A DNA stretch of 64,000 nucleotides from an uncultured Methanobrevibacter sp. (GCA_900314635.1 OMVY01000008.1:84665-148664); one strand, 5' to 3'. Counted from the first letter of the stretch, positions 17,714-28,106 are shown. The notes: a model not told the origin generated them from the sequence alone. A program made the numbers and translations.

Positions 17714-17881
17714 AATGCTCTACATACTTAAAAGTTTTCAATAGTATGATAAAGAAATTTAATAAAATTATTTCTTTTATTTTGAAATATCATTAAAATA
17801 CATTTAAATATTTATTTATACAATATTAAAATATATTAAAAATTATCATTTTTACTATTTAAAAACCAAGAGAGGATTTAA

Positions 17882-19189
17882 TTGACTTATAAAGAAATTT
17901 CTAAAAGCTTTCTAGACAAGGCTGGAGTCACCATCGGAGATACAATAAAAGTATCCAAAGGTGACATCGAATATGAAGGAATCCTGCTTGACCGCTCAGA
18001 GGATGCAATGGATTCCTATATCGTAATCAAGCTGGACAGCGGATACAATGTGGGAGTAAACATCGAATCCGCGACAATCGAACTTATAAAGACTGGAGAA
18101 AAGCCTGAGATAGGCTACAGCGGAGATGAAATCGTAAAGGATCCAAATAAGAGAAACGTTTCAATCATCTCCACAGGAGGAACAGTCTCATCAATCATAG
18201 ACTATGCAACAGGAGCCGTACACCCTGCTTTTACTGCAGAAGACCTTCTAAGAGCAAACCCGGAACTTCTGGACCTTGCAAACTATGATGTGAAGGCATT
18301 ATACAATATATTATCTGAAAATATGAAGCCTGAATACTGGGTGAAAGCTGCCGAATCAATCGCAGATGATATTAATGAAGGCTCAGATGGAGTTGTAATT
18401 GCACATGGAACAGACACCATGCACTACACATCAGCAGCACTCAGCTTCATGATAAGGTCTCCTGTTCCAATCGTAATCACAGGAGCACAGAGAAGTTCAG
18501 ACAGGCCGTCAACAGATGCATTCCTGAATCTCTACAATTCAGTGGGAGCAGCGCTTTCAGACATAGCAGAAGTCACAGTCTGCATGCACGACACTTTAAA
18601 CGACGGCGAATGCGCCCTTCACAGGGGAACAAAGGTCAGAAAGATGCATACAAGCAGAAGAGACACCTTCAGAAGCATAGACACCGAGCCTATAGCATTG
18701 TTAAAAGATGCTGAAATCACAAAAACCAATCTTCCTTATATTAAACGTAATGAAAGGGAACTGGAGCTCAACACTGCATGCGAAGACAAGGTGGCATTAA
18801 TCAAGACATTCCCTGGAATCACAGAGGAATTAATTGACTATCATATAGACAAGGGCTTCAGAGGCATTGCAATCGAGGGAACAGGACTCGGTCACGTTCC
18901 TGACTACATGGTCAAGACCCTGGAGCGTGCAAGGGATGAAAACATAGCGGTTGTAATGAGCTCACAGTGCCTCTATGGAAGAGTAAACATGAACGTATAC
19001 AGTACAGGAAGGCTCCTTCTTGATGCCGGGGTCATCTCAGCACTTGACATGACACCAGAGACAAGCTATGTGAAACTCTGCTGGGCATTAGGCCAGAGCG
19101 ACGATTTAGATGAAGTGAAGAATATAATTCAAACTAATGTGGCAGGAGAGCTCAATGAAAGCTCTTCTCAAAAGTATTTCTTAAACTAG
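17882..19189 (+). CDS. gatD: Glutamyl-tRNA(Gln) amidotransferase subunit D
   Basis: This 435-aa archaeal GatD is the asparaginase-like subunit that releases ammonia from Gln or Asn for conversion of Glu-tRNA(Gln) to Gln-tRNA(Gln). An N-terminal small barrel ([18 protein letters not shown]) is followed by the type I asparaginase fold, with its two catalytic Thr motifs at ISTGGTVSS (about residue 97) and [10 protein letters not shown] (about 178). TTG 17882 is the start, behind AGAGAGGATTTAA. It is followed after 13 bp by gatE, as in most archaea. Base composition is clearly higher in G+C than in the island upstream. Confidence 0.95.
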   Translation: MTYKEISKSFLDKAGVTIGDTIKVSKGDIEYEGILLDRSEDAMDSYIVIKLDSGYNVGVNIESATIELIKTGEKPEIGYSGDEIVKDPNKRNVSIISTGGTVSSIIDYATGAVHPAFTAEDLLRANPELLDLANYDVKALYNILSENMKPEYWVKAAESIADDINEGSDGVVIAHGTDTMHYTSAALSFMIRSPVPIVITGAQRSSDRPSTDAFLNLYNSVGAALSDIAEVTVCMHDTLNDGECALHRGTKVRKMHTSRRDTFRSIDTEPIALLKDAEITKTNLPYIKRNERELELNTACEDKVALIKTFPGITEELIDYHIDKGFRGIAIEGTGLGHVPDYMVKTLERARDENIAVVMSSQCLYGRVNMNVYSTGRLLLDAGVISALDMTPETSYVKLCWALGQSDDLDEVKNIIQTNVAGELNESSSQKYFLN

Positions 19190-19202
19190 GGGAGGTAAAA
19201 GG

Positions 19203-21143
19203 ATGTCAAAAAACAAATCAAAAAAAGGCAAAGGTGACAAAAAAGCCTCCAAAAAGAATCAAGCACCAAGAATCGAGAGAAACTGGGACGAATTAGGACT
19301 CATGATGGGGCTTGAGATTCACCAGCAATTGAATACAAAGCACAAATTATTCTGTCCATGCTCAACAGACCTAACCGATGACGAGCATGACGAGGAGATA
19401 ATCAGAAACCTGAGGCCTACTCAGTCAGAGCTCGGTCAAATCGACAGAGCCGCACTTCAAGAGTCCTTAAGGGACATGACCTTCAAATATGAAGCCTACA
19501 ACAATCACACATGCCTTGTGGAAAACGACGACGAGCCTCCACATGCATTAAACAGAGAGGCTTTAGACATCTGCATAACAATCGCATCACTTTTAAACAT
19601 GAAGATGGTGGATGAGTTCCACACAATGAGAAAGCAGGTAATCGATGGAAGTAACACAGGAGGATTCCAGAGGACAGGTCTTGCAGCAACAGACGGGTAC
19701 CTTGACACTCCATATGGAAGAGTTGCTATCGAATCATTAGGCCTCGAGGAGGATGCTGCAAGAAGAATCGACTCTGATGGAGAATATACTCAATTCCGTC
19801 TGGACCGTTTGGGAATTCCTTTAGCCGAGATTACAACAGACCCTTCCATGCACCATCCGGAACAGATAAAAGAAGTCGCATACATGATCGGCCAGGTCTT
19901 GAGAAGCACAAATGTGAAAAGAGGACTTGGAACTATCAGGCAGGATGTAAACATCTCTATCACAAGAGGTGCAAGAGTTGAAATCAAGGGTGTGCAAGAC
20001 CTCGACCTCATGCCTGTAATTGTTGAAAACGAGGTTACAAGACAGCTGGCCCTTGCAGATATCAAGGACGAGCTCATTAAAAGGAATGCAAAGGTTGAAG
20101 ATACCATTTACGACCTTGACGAGGTCTTCAAGGACACAAGTTCAAAAATACTCTCTTCAGCAGAATGCATAAAGGGAATTATCCTAAGAGGATTCGACGG
20201 ACTCATAGGAAAAGAGGTCCAGCCTGGAAGAAGATTTGGAACAGAACTCTCCAGCTATGCTAAGAAGATGGGGGTCTCAGGTCTTTTCCACACAGACGAG
20301 CTTCCAGCATATGGAATCACTCAGGAGGAAGTGGACGCCCTTAAAAGCTACCTCAAGACAGGTCCTGAAGATGCAATCATCATCGTGGCACATGACGAGG
20401 ATGTTGCTGTAAACGCATTGAATGAAACCATAAGAAGAGCCGAAATGGCATTCGATGGTGTTGTCGAGGAAACCAGAAAGGCTTTGGATGATGGAAATAC
20501 AGAATACATGAGGCCTCTTCCAACTGCAAACAGGATGTATCTTGAAACAGACATTCCATTGTTCCAGATTACAGATGACATGGTTGAGCCAATAAAGAAC
20601 AATCTTCCAGAGCTTCCGGATGAAAAAGAGGCAAGAATCATCAAGGAGTACAAGCTTTCAGAAGACCTCTCAAGCCAGCTGGTGAGAAGGCTTCTTGCAG
20701 ACCGCTTTGAAGAGCTCATGGCTAAGTTGAAAGTTGATTCAACCACAGTTGCTTCAGTTCTTGTTTCAGACCTCAGGGACTTAAGACGTGAAGGCGTTGA
20801 CGTATCAATATTCACAAATGAAAAGCTCACAGAGACATTCAAGCTCTTGGAAGACAACAAGATCTCCAAGGACGCATTGAAGGATTTAATGCTTGCAGTT
20901 TCCAAAAAGCCGGAAGAACCTGTTGAAAAGATAGCTGAAGAGGAGAATCTCACACTTTTAAGCGAGGATGAGGTAAGAGCCATTATCCATGACATTGTTT
21001 CAGGACAGGAAAACATGGTGAAAGAACGCCAGATGGGTGCCATGGGTCCTCTTATGGGAATGTCCATGAAGCAGCTTAAAGGAAAGGCCGATGGAAGTCT
21101 CGTCAACAAGATTGTAAGAGAAGAGATTCAAAAGCTTCTTTAA
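19203..21143 (+). CDS. gatE: Glutamyl-tRNA(Gln) amidotransferase subunit E
   Basis: This 646-aa protein is the tRNA-binding and kinase subunit of the archaeal GatDE complex. It opens with a Lys-rich tail, then [22 protein letters not shown], the GatB/GatE signature, and [18 protein letters not shown]. The AspRS-like insertion typical of GatE (about residues 290-420) is present, and the C-terminus has the YqeY-like helical tail ending [30 protein letters not shown] precedes the ATG. It is co-transcribed with gatD and ends at a strong hairpin. Confidence 0.95.
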   Translation: MSKNKSKKGKGDKKASKKNQAPRIERNWDELGLMMGLEIHQQLNTKHKLFCPCSTDLTDDEHDEEIIRNLRPTQSELGQIDRAALQESLRDMTFKYEAYNNHTCLVENDDEPPHALNREALDICITIASLLNMKMVDEFHTMRKQVIDGSNTGGFQRTGLAATDGYLDTPYGRVAIESLGLEEDAARRIDSDGEYTQFRLDRLGIPLAEITTDPSMHHPEQIKEVAYMIGQVLRSTNVKRGLGTIRQDVNISITRGARVEIKGVQDLDLMPVIVENEVTRQLALADIKDELIKRNAKVEDTIYDLDEVFKDTSSKILSSAECIKGIILRGFDGLIGKEVQPGRRFGTELSSYAKKMGVSGLFHTDELPAYGITQEEVDALKSYLKTGPEDAIIIVAHDEDVAVNALNETIRRAEMAFDGVVEETRKALDDGNTEYMRPLPTANRMYLETDIPLFQITDDMVEPIKNNLPELPDEKEARIIKEYKLSEDLSSQLVRRLLADRFEELMAKLKVDSTTVASVLVSDLRDLRREGVDVSIFTNEKLTETFKLLEDNKISKDALKDLMLAVSKKPEEPVEKIAEEENLTLLSEDEVRAIIHDIVSGQENMVKERQMGAMGPLMGMSMKQLKGKADGSLVNKIVREEIQKLL

Positions 21144-21176
21144 GGAACTTTTGTTCCTTTTATTTTTCTTTTTTTT
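21141..21176 (+). terminator. Terminator of gatDE
   Basis: AAGGAAC (21141-21147) and GTTCCTT (21152-21158) form a 7-bp stem with a 4-base loop, starting at the stop codon of gatE. It is followed by a long T-rich run. Confidence 0.75.
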
Positions 21177-21544
21177 AAATTTTTCAATTTTTATTATTTT
21201 TTTAAATTTTTTTTCTTGTTTTTACAAGTTTTTAATATTTTTTCTTATTTTTACAAGTTTTAATATTTTTTCAAATTAATGTCAATTTCATACTTTTTCT
21301 TTTTTCAATAAAAATTTTTAATGAATTTTAACCTATTTTCATACAAATTTTGACTTGTTAGATTTTGGTTTACTATATAAAACTATACTTAACTTAAAAT
21401 TCTTTATTTTTATTTTAACAAATAGTTTACTATTTATTATACTTATAAATCTTTTAAAATTCTTTATTTTAAATTTAAAGCACAAAGTATTTAAATAACT
21501 AAAAACAAAGTATAATCAACCAAGAAAATCGGTAAAAATTTTTA
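21177..21544. other. AT-rich gap between gatE and the JAB gene
   Basis: No gene is seen. There is a T-rich tract with a near repeat of TTTACAAGTTTTTAATATTTTTTC (copies near 21221 and 21250, period 29). AAGTATTTAAATAAC near 21486 is a plausible TATA-box region for the JAB gene. Confidence 0.45.
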
Positions 21545-22411
21545 TTGTTCCAAGCTGAAAAATTACTAAAGCAAAAAATGCTTTCTCAAGAGGTGATAAA
21601 ATACAGTTTTAAGGTTAAAAATAAAATAAAAACAACAGTATCAATCTTGAAAGATAAAATTAATGGCTTAAAGTCCATGATTATGATTAAAATTTATTCT
21701 TTATTTGATTTTGAATCATTTGAGCTATTGGATATTTTTGATGACTTCGATTATGAGATTAAGGAGCCTAAATCTAATGATGAAATGCTTGACGACTTAT
21801 TTGAAAATGATGATTTTAAAAAAGTCTACAATAGAATTTTAGACCATTTCTTCAAGCATAGAAAATCGAAAAAAGAAGAATTGGTTGTGGTTTCTAAAGA
21901 GAATAAAATTATTTTTAGAAAAACTGGAAATGAAAGTACTGTGCATATACCATTTAAACTTTTCATATTAAAAAATTTTTATGAAATTTTTTTAATGATT
22001 CATAATCATCCTTATGGAGGTGTGATTCCTTCAGAAGATGATATTTGTGCTATAGTAAATTTTGAATCAGTTTTTGGAGCTATAACTAATTCCAATCAAA
22101 TAAGTATTTTAGAAAATAAAAATAAGAAACCCTTTGAGGAAGAAATTCAAAAATTATTTTTGGATGATTTTGAATTGTATAAATTAAATATTTCTAAAAA
22201 AATTTATATTGAATATTATTTTTTGTTTAACTTATTAAATTATTTATTAGACAGAAATACTTTAAATCTTGTAAAAAAATTATTTTTTTATAAGTATATT
22301 TCGAAAAATACTGCGGAATTAATTAACGATTTTAATTATAGGATGAAAAAATACGATGTAAATCTAATTTATATAAATGAAAAAGATATGAGGTGTAAAA
22401 ATGAAAACTAA
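21545..22411 (+). CDS. JAB/MPN (RadC-like) domain protein
   Basis: This 288-aa protein contains the JAMM metal-site pattern IHNHPYGGVIPSEDD at about residue 152: H-x-H-P, a Ser and an Asp in RadC-like spacing. It is preceded by the core strands ELVVVSKENKIIFRK. Such domains are zinc isopeptidases or DNA-linked proteins of uncertain function. The flanks (residues 1-90 and 190-288) are Lys/Phe-rich helices that I do not recognise. The start is uncertain: TTG 21545 or ATG 21578, neither with a clear ribosome binding site. It overlaps the next small gene by 11 bases, so they form an operon with the tandem small-gene family. Confidence 0.7.
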   Translation: MFQAEKLLKQKMLSQEVIKYSFKVKNKIKTTVSILKDKINGLKSMIMIKIYSLFDFESFELLDIFDDFDYEIKEPKSNDEMLDDLFENDDFKKVYNRILDHFFKHRKSKKEELVVVSKENKIIFRKTGNESTVHIPFKLFILKNFYEIFLMIHNHPYGGVIPSEDDICAIVNFESVFGAITNSNQISILENKNKKPFEEEIQKLFLDDFELYKLNISKKIYIEYYFLFNLLNYLLDRNTLNLVKKLFFYKYISKNTAELINDFNYRMKKYDVNLIYINEKDMRCKNEN

Positions 22412-22724
22412 AGCTTTTGGTAATGATAATATAATACATTTAGGTACTTATTATCAATCTGAAGAATTAGGGGAGGAAAAAAAGTTGGAAATGGAGGAAT
22501 ATCTTAAAGGTTTGGATTCTAAGAAATTTAAGGAATTTATGGAATGGAAGGAAGAAATGGAATGTAAGTTTCCTTTTGTTCGAGAGGTTTTACTTGGTAA
22601 ACAAGATCCTCCATTACATTGGAAAGTAAAAGAATATTCAAAGAAAGCTTCCATTTTTAATAATATTCTCACAAAAATCAAAGACAAATTTGCTTTTCTT
22701 TTTGATAGAGATTGTTTTACATAA
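22401..22724 (+). CDS. Small protein of a tandem paralogous family, copy 1
   Basis: This 107-aa protein of unknown function has the signature KKFKEFMEWKEEMECKFPF at about residues 45-63, then LLGKQDPPLHW and a conserved end (FAFLFDRDCFT). GAGGTG 9 bases upstream of the ATG lies inside the end of the JAB gene. It is about 80 percent identical to the copy at 23139, and a broken copy lies between. The protein is charged and helical with no signal peptide or membrane span. The shared family and coupling to the JAB gene suggest that the two act together, perhaps as substrate or adaptor; that is inference. Confidence 0.75.
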   Translation: MKTKAFGNDNIIHLGTYYQSEELGEEKKLEMEEYLKGLDSKKFKEFMEWKEEMECKFPFVREVLLGKQDPPLHWKVKEYSKKASIFNNILTKIKDKFAFLFDRDCFT

Positions 22725-22789
22725 TTTAATTATTGAAGAAAAATTTATCTTTAAATTTTTTATTTTTTGTCGGTTTTGAGGAGTTTATT

Positions 22790-23111
22790 ATGATTAGAAA
22801 GGTTTTAAAGATAATATGTCTTATTTAAGAACATATTATAGATTTGCAGAGCAAGGTCCTCTTCGTAAAGAGCACATGGAAAATTGTTTTAGGGCGGAAG
22901 ATCCTAAAAAGTTTAAAGAGTTCTTTGAATGGAAAGAGGAGATGGAGAGAATTCATCCTTATGGTAGGGATGCCATTCTAGGTAAAAAGCTCCTCCTGAA
23001 CCCTGGGAGGTTGAATTAGTCCCAATAAAAGATGTTTCTTTCTTTAAGAAACTCTATAGTAGAATCAAGAAAGAAATTCAATTTCGTTTTGGAAGGGATT
23101 ATTTCACATAG
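22790..23111 (+). pseudogene. Small tandem-family gene, copy 2, with two frameshifts
   Basis: It aligns along its whole length with the genes at 22401 and 23139 (FKEFFEWKEEMERIHPYGRDAILGKK ... RDYFT) and keeps a GAGGAG site before ATG 22790. It lacks about 4 bases near 22807 relative to its siblings and one A in the run at 22984-22988 (five instead of six), so no single frame spans it. Outside the shifts the coding sense is well kept, with no internal stops in the matching frames. The break is therefore recent, or the second shift could be a slippery site or assembly error. Confidence 0.75.
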
Positions 23112-23138
23112 GATATATCTTACTTTTTGGAGTTTAAA

Positions 23139-23462
23139 ATGAGAACTAAAGCTTTTGGGGAGGAGAATATGGCGCATTTAAGTGCTTATTATTATTCTGA
23201 AGAAAAAGGTGAAGAAAGAAAGTTGGAAATGGAGGAATATCTTAAAAATTTGGATTCTAAGAAATTTAAGGAATTCATGGAATGGAAGGAGGAAATGGAA
23301 CTCAAATTTCCTTTCATTCGTGATGCTTTACTTGGTAAAAAAGCCCCTCCCTTGCATTGGGAGGTAAAAGAAGATCCAAAGGATGATTCCATTTTTTATA
23401 ATATCCTCACAAAAATCAAAGACAAATTTGCTTTTCTTTTTGATAGGGATTGCTTTACATAA
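23139..23462 (+). CDS. Small protein of a tandem paralogous family, copy 3
   Basis: This 107-aa protein is nearly the same as copy 1: MRTKAFGEENMAHLS, KKFKEFMEWKEEMELKFPF, LLGKKAPPLHW and FAFLFDRDCFT. ATG 23139 has GGAG six bases upstream; the longer in-frame TTG at 23127 overlaps that site and is unlikely. The two intact copies have exactly the same length. The spacing between units is about 50-60 bp, consistent with tandem gene duplication. Function unknown. Confidence 0.75.
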   Translation: MRTKAFGEENMAHLSAYYYSEEKGEERKLEMEEYLKNLDSKKFKEFMEWKEEMELKFPFIRDALLGKKAPPLHWEVKEDPKDDSIFYNILTKIKDKFAFLFDRDCFT

Positions 23463-23558
23463 TATTATACGAGTCCCTTTTCCAATTTAAACATATAAAA
23501 AAATTTAATTACTTCAATTATCAATATTATATCATTTAAAACTGATTAGGTGTTTTCT

Positions 23559-24479
23559 ATGGAAAATTTTGATATAATAATTATAGGAGCAGGTCCAGCT
23601 GGCTTGACTGCAGGCTTGTATGCTGGAAGACAGAACTCCAAGGCTCTTGTGATTGACAAGGGACTCTCTGGAGGAGCAGGCAGTGAGGTTCCGATGATGG
23701 AGAATTATCCGGGTTTTGATTTAATTTCAGGAATGGAGCTTATCTCCAAGATGAAGCCTCAATGCGAAAAGTTCTCAGAAATCAGGGAAAATCAAATCAT
23801 CGAGGATATTGAAAAAAGGGATGATGGAATATACATAAAAACAAAATCCTCAATCGGTGATGATTTCAATGAATATCTGACCAAATCTGTTATCCTGGCA
23901 ACCGGAGCATCCCACAAGCATTTGGATGTTCCAGGTGAAAGCGAATTCCTTGGAAGAGGAGTCGCATACTGCGCCACCTGCGACGGCATGTTTTTCGTAA
24001 ACCGGAACGTCCTCATGGTAGGAGGCGGAAACAGCGCTGCACAGGAAGCATTATATCTTAAAAACATAGGATGCAATGTCAAAATCGTCCATAGAAGAGA
24101 CAGCTTGAGATGCGAGCACCGTCTGGAAGAACTATTAAAGGAAAAGGGAGTTGAAATCCTTTGGAATTCCACAATCAAGGAGATCAAGGGGGACATGGCT
24201 GTAAACTCAGTCACCCTGGTAAGAGACGGCGTTGAAGAAGAATATGAAACTGATGCTGTTTTTGTCGCAATTGGAGATGAGCCTTCAAACGACCTTGCAA
24301 AGCAATTAGGCGTGGAACTTGATGAAAACGGATACATCATTACAGACAAGTCACAATCAACCAATGTTTCCGGAGTATATGCTGCAGGCGATATCACAGG
24401 AGGCGTTAAGCAATGGATTGTAGCCTGTGGTGAAGGTGCTGTAGCTGCAATATCTGCCTATCAGGACAGTGAATTATAA
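23559..24479 (+). CDS. trxB: Thioredoxin reductase
   Basis: This 306-aa flavoprotein has the FAD-binding IIIGAGPAGLTAGLYAGR motif at the N-terminus, the redox-active CATCDG (about residue 134), a second nucleotide-binding GGGNSAAQEAL (about 155) for NAD(P)H or another reductant, and the closing GVYAAGDITGG. It is of normal length for the family. ATG 23559 is preferred over GTG 23550 because AGGTG lies just upstream. It reduces thioredoxin; in methanogens the electron donor may be F420H2 instead of NADPH, which the sequence does not decide. Confidence 0.93.
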   Translation: MENFDIIIIGAGPAGLTAGLYAGRQNSKALVIDKGLSGGAGSEVPMMENYPGFDLISGMELISKMKPQCEKFSEIRENQIIEDIEKRDDGIYIKTKSSIGDDFNEYLTKSVILATGASHKHLDVPGESEFLGRGVAYCATCDGMFFVNRNVLMVGGGNSAAQEALYLKNIGCNVKIVHRRDSLRCEHRLEELLKEKGVEILWNSTIKEIKGDMAVNSVTLVRDGVEEEYETDAVFVAIGDEPSNDLAKQLGVELDENGYIITDKSQSTNVSGVYAAGDITGGVKQWIVACGEGAVAAISAYQDSEL

Positions 24480-24535
24480 TCATCATAAGATTTAAATATG
24501 AGCAGATAGTATTTTATAATAGTGAAAAAACAGAG

Positions 24536-24655
24536 GTGACAAAGATATGGAAATCAGTTGTCGTATTCAAAGTATTTATGTGGCTTTTACCAGTTGTTGT
24601 TGTTCTGGCAATAGCTTATGTAATATACAGATACTTGCAGGAGAGAAATATTTAA
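24536..24655 (+). CDS. Predicted 39-aa single-span membrane protein
   Basis: A GTG-initiated frame encodes a Lys/Trp N-terminus, a hydrophobic span (FMWLLPVVVVLAIAYVIY) and a short charged tail (RYLQERNI). TATTTTATAATA about 25 bases upstream could be a TATA box that gives an almost leaderless transcript. Another frame from ATG 24547 has the better-placed GAGGTGA but encodes an unlikely Cys-rich peptide. This is therefore a tentative gene, located between trxB and the guaAA promoter. Confidence 0.4.
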   Translation: MTKIWKSVVVFKVFMWLLPVVVVLAIAYVIYRYLQERNI

Positions 24656-24665
24656 TCTCTCATTA

Positions 24666-24760
24666 TTTTTTTTCCAATTTTTTTAAAAACATACTCTTCT
24701 TATTTCAAAAATAATTTTTTCCAATTTTTCTAAAAACACGCTCTTTTTATTTAAAAAATA
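24666..24760. repeat. Two tandem copies of a 47-bp unit
   Basis: TTTTTTCCAATTTTT..TAAAAACA..CTCTT..TTATTT.AAAAATAA occurs at 24666-24712 and again at 24713-24760, downstream of the small membrane ORF and before the guaAA promoter. Confidence 0.75.
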
Positions 24761-24840
24761 ATAAACTTAATATATAATATAAATATAAAATAATATTAGT
24801 ATAGTTTAATTATTATAATATTAACTTTTTGAGAGATTTT

Positions 24841-25410
24841 ATGAAGATTTTAGTGATTAACAATAAGGGACAATACAACCACAGAATCCAAAGAAGTCTG
24901 CAGTATCTGCAGATTCCATCTGAACTTGTAAGCAACGATTTATCTATTGAGGAAATCGAAGCGAAGGAACCTATGGGACTTATTCTAGGGGGAGGACCTT
25001 CAATAGATGATGTTGGAAACGCTGCGGAATATATAAAGTATTTTGATATTCCAATTCTTGGAATCTGTCTTGGTCATCAGTTGATTGCTAAAACCTTCGG
25101 TGGAGACGTATCCACTTCTTCAACCGAGAGTTATGCTCAAGTGGAAATTGATATCGCAAAAAGCGAAGGCCTTTTTAAAGGCATCGAATCTCCAATGGCA
25201 GTCTGGAGTTCCCACAAGGACGAGGTCAACACCCTTCCGGAAAACTTTGAAGTGCTCGCCAGCTCATCCCTGTGTGATATTGAGTCCATGAAACACCTGG
25301 ACAAGGAGATTTATGGCATTCAATTCCACCCTGAGGTTCACCATACTCCAAAAGGTGAGGAAATCTTTAAAAATTTCTATGAAATCTGTCAAAAGTATAA
25401 TGAAAACTAA
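24841..25410 (+). CDS. guaAA: GMP synthase, glutamine amidotransferase subunit
   Basis: This 189-aa class I amidotransferase supplies ammonia for conversion of XMP to GMP. It has [11 protein letters not shown] with the nucleophilic Cys (about residue 76) and [10 protein letters not shown] with the catalytic His, plus a Glu two residues on. Archaea encode this domain separately from the synthetase, as here. I chose ATG 24841 with GAGAG upstream rather than the in-frame TTG 24829. The synthetase subunit gene follows at 25746, with a small gene between. Confidence 0.93.
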   Translation: MKILVINNKGQYNHRIQRSLQYLQIPSELVSNDLSIEEIEAKEPMGLILGGGPSIDDVGNAAEYIKYFDIPILGICLGHQLIAKTFGGDVSTSSTESYAQVEIDIAKSEGLFKGIESPMAVWSSHKDEVNTLPENFEVLASSSLCDIESMKHLDKEIYGIQFHPEVHHTPKGEEIFKNFYEICQKYNEN

Positions 25411-25445
25411 TAATTTTCTATTTATAATTTTAATTGGTGATTTTA

Positions 25446-25685
25446 ATGTTTGATGATGTAGATGAATTTAAAAAGAAAGCTATAGACAATAAGAACGATA
25501 TTAAAAGAGAATCTGTTGATATTATCATCGGAGAAGATGAACAAAGCTTCAGAATCAGTGGAATCGGAGAAAAAGCTGTAAAGATTGAAAAATACTTCAG
25601 ATACGAAGACATTTTCAAAGCAGTTGAAGATGGAAAGGAAACTGGAATCGAAGCTGCTATCTTGAAAGTCATTGAAGATTTCTAA
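25446..25685 (+). CDS. Small acidic protein between the two GMP synthase subunit genes
   Basis: This 79-aa soluble protein is not recognised. It is predicted alpha/beta with a central strand pair (VDIIIGEDEQSFRISGIG) and acidic helices (IFKAVEDGKETGIEAAILKVIEDF). GGTGAT lies 5 bases before ATG 25446. It is sandwiched 35 bp after guaAA and 60 bp before guaAB, so it is probably co-transcribed and may be linked to GMP synthase. That link is inference from position. Confidence 0.65.
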   Translation: MFDDVDEFKKKAIDNKNDIKRESVDIIIGEDEQSFRISGIGEKAVKIEKYFRYEDIFKAVEDGKETGIEAAILKVIEDF

Positions 25686-25745
25686 AATTGAATCTTAATC
25701 TATAAAAGCGCGTTGATAAAAAATTTCTAATTACAAGGTATTTTT

Positions 25746-26672
25746 ATGTTAGGACCAAAAGAATTTATTGATGATGCCATTGAAAAGATCAAGGCACAAA
25801 TCGGTGATGAAAAGGCTATCATAGCATTGTCCGGTGGAGTTGACAGTTCAGTATGTTCAGTTCTTGTCGGAGAGGCTATCGGAGATAATCTCACAGCTGT
25901 TTTTGTAAACCACGGCCTTCTCAGGGAAGGAGAAGCTGAACAGGTTCAAGAGGTTTTCAAGGACAGGCTGAATTTCATCTATGTTGATGCAAGCGATGAG
26001 TTTTTAAGCGAGCTTGAAGGGGTCAAGGATCCTGAAGAAAAACGTAAAATCATCGGAAGAGTATTTATTGAAGTATTCGAGAGAGAAGCGGAAAAAGTAG
26101 ATGCTAAATTCTTAGTTCAAGGAACAATTGCTCCTGACTGGATTGAAACCAAAGGCCAGATCAAGTCACACCACAACCTTGCACTGCCAAGTGGAATGGT
26201 ATTGGAGCTCTGCGAGCCAATCAGAGACTTGTACAAGGATGAAGTCCGTGAAATCGGAACCGAACTCGGCCTTCCAGACAGCATTGTCCACAGACAGCCG
26301 TTCCCAGGTCCTGGCCTTGCTGTAAGGGTAATCGAACCTTTAACAAGGGAAAACCTGGCTATTGAAAGAGCTGCAGATGCAATTGTAAGAGAGGAAGTTG
26401 AAAAGGCAGGTCTCGACAAGGAGTTATGGCAGTATTTCGCTGTTTTAACCGATACCAAGGTAACTGGTGTCAAGGGAGACCAGAGAGACTTCGGATATCT
26501 GGTTGTAATCAGACTGATTTCTTCAGTTGATGCAATGACTGCAACTGTTCCTGAACTTCCTTGGGATGTAATAAGGAAGATTTCAAGCAGGATCACCTCA
26601 GAAGTTTCCGAAGTTACACATGTTTCCTTGTCCATAAGCGACAAGCCACCAGCAACTATTGAGTTTGCTTAA
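25746..26672 (+). CDS. guaAB: GMP synthase, ATP-pyrophosphatase subunit
   Basis: This 308-aa PP-loop synthetase adenylates XMP and transfers ammonia to give GMP. The PP-loop LSGGVDSSV is at about residue 33. The family motifs [36 protein letters not shown] and the closing [11 protein letters not shown] are all present. Length fits the archaeal stand-alone subunit, and together with guaAA it forms the two-protein enzyme. A T-rich run follows the stop codon. Confidence 0.95.
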   Translation: MLGPKEFIDDAIEKIKAQIGDEKAIIALSGGVDSSVCSVLVGEAIGDNLTAVFVNHGLLREGEAEQVQEVFKDRLNFIYVDASDEFLSELEGVKDPEEKRKIIGRVFIEVFEREAEKVDAKFLVQGTIAPDWIETKGQIKSHHNLALPSGMVLELCEPIRDLYKDEVREIGTELGLPDSIVHRQPFPGPGLAVRVIEPLTRENLAIERAADAIVREEVEKAGLDKELWQYFAVLTDTKVTGVKGDQRDFGYLVVIRLISSVDAMTATVPELPWDVIRKISSRITSEVSEVTHVSLSISDKPPATIEFA

Positions 26673-26778
26673 AACAAAATGGTTATTTTATCAAAAATAA
26701 CTATTTTTATTATTTTTTTTTTAAATTATTTTATCTACCATTCACTATTTTATTATTCAAGCTTTATTTTGTGTTATT

Positions 26779-27984
26779 ATGAAATCAACCAAGAGTACCA
26801 AGAACGCATATCTCGCCAAGCTGACCGAGGACATTCAGATGAGGTCAGTCAATGTAGGCAGGGACTTGGAAGGAAGCACACCTCCATCAGTATTCATAGG
26901 ACGCTGGAGCTATCCGAAGGTTTTTGCAGGGCCGATGATGGTTGGTCAAACAGGAGACACATATATAATGGATTCTCCTGAATCCTGGATTGGAGAGAAT
27001 AAAAGCCAGGAGGACATCATAGGATACAGGATGAATCTTGTAAGAGGAAAACAGCTCATAGACATAAAGGATCTGGAAAATCCTTTTGTTGAAAAGCTCC
27101 AGGACATTTCACTTGCATCCAAATCCATCGACAGCGAAGCCACTTTCGGCTCAAGGCCCTCATTTGCATCAAGGCTCGACAATTTCAGCGAGGAGAACAT
27201 GCCTCACGGGCCAAGTGCTGTGATAGAGAAGTTCGACATCGATGCTGTAAAATGGGACCGGCAGTTGGAGAAGAGCTTTTATGATACTGATTTAAGGGCA
27301 AGCGAGGCTGTGATGAATCTTCACAACAAGGATGTTCCATTCTCTGCAATGCAGAAGGCATTTTCAGTCGGTGCATTCGGACTTAAAAAGAATCGAAAGC
27401 TTGTTCCAACCAGATGGTCAATCACCGCCTGTGACAGCACTCTTGCAGACAATCTTCTTGATGAAGTCAGGCATTATCCTATTCTGGACTCCTACAGGGT
27501 ATATGAGTTTTCAAGCCTGAATAATTATTATGCAATTATTCTAACCCCTACAGAATGGCAGTATGAATGGTATGAGGCATTTATCAAGATTCGAGGCAAT
27601 GAGGAGCTGATTTTCTCAGATTATGAAACCAATTCAGGCAAGAAGGAGTATTCCCGTGTCGGAGGATGTTATTATACTGCCAAAATGGCTGTTTTAGACA
27701 AGTTGGCTGAAATCAAGAGACAGTCCGGAATCATAATTCTTAGAGAGGCTTATCATGGATATGTTCCTCTTGGTGTGTTCAATGTGCGTGAGAACATAAA
27801 ATACGCGATGAACAGTTCCTATAAGGAATTTGAAACATTGAAGGATGCCGTAGCCTACTGCGGAAGCAAGCTGCAGCTTCCAATAAGCAGATATGTAAAG
27901 CAGGGTGATTTATTGAAGGAACTGCTCCACTCCAAGCAGACCACCTTGGATAATTTCTTTAAAAAGGAACCTTCCATGCAGTAA
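26779..27984 (+). CDS. nreA: Nre-family DNA repair protein with PCNA-binding tail
   Basis: This 401-aa protein matches the archaeal Nre family (DUF650/DUF651): [19 protein letters not shown] near the N-terminus, then [28 protein letters not shown] and [13 protein letters not shown]. The C-terminus [10 protein letters not shown] is a good PCNA-interacting box (Q-x-x-L-x-x-F-F). Nre proteins act in repair of mitomycin-type DNA damage in haloarchaea. No ribosome binding site is obvious before ATG 26779. The gene is followed by two copies of a 29-bp repeat. Confidence 0.88.
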   Translation: MKSTKSTKNAYLAKLTEDIQMRSVNVGRDLEGSTPPSVFIGRWSYPKVFAGPMMVGQTGDTYIMDSPESWIGENKSQEDIIGYRMNLVRGKQLIDIKDLENPFVEKLQDISLASKSIDSEATFGSRPSFASRLDNFSEENMPHGPSAVIEKFDIDAVKWDRQLEKSFYDTDLRASEAVMNLHNKDVPFSAMQKAFSVGAFGLKKNRKLVPTRWSITACDSTLADNLLDEVRHYPILDSYRVYEFSSLNNYYAIILTPTEWQYEWYEAFIKIRGNEELIFSDYETNSGKKEYSRVGGCYYTAKMAVLDKLAEIKRQSGIIILREAYHGYVPLGVFNVRENIKYAMNSSYKEFETLKDAVAYCGSKLQLPISRYVKQGDLLKELLHSKQTTLDNFFKKEPSMQ

Positions 27985-28028
27985 TTATATGAGTTTTTAT
28001 TTCATTTTTTTTTAAAATTATTTAATTT

Positions 28029-28079
28029 AAGTTTTATTTAAAAAAGAGAGTTTATTTAAGTTTTATTTAAAAAAGAGAA
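28029..28079. repeat. Two tandem copies of a 29-bp unit
   Basis: AAGTTTTATTTAAAAAAGAG occurs at 28029 and again at 28058, exactly 29 bp apart, between nreA and the PLP-enzyme gene. Confidence 0.75.
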
Positions 28080-28106
28080 TTTTTAATTGTTTAATAAGGT
28101 TAAATC

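Noticed and set aside
20348..21109. 253-residue open frame opposite gatE
   Set aside because: Shadow of a strongly coding gene, Ser-rich translation, no start signals.
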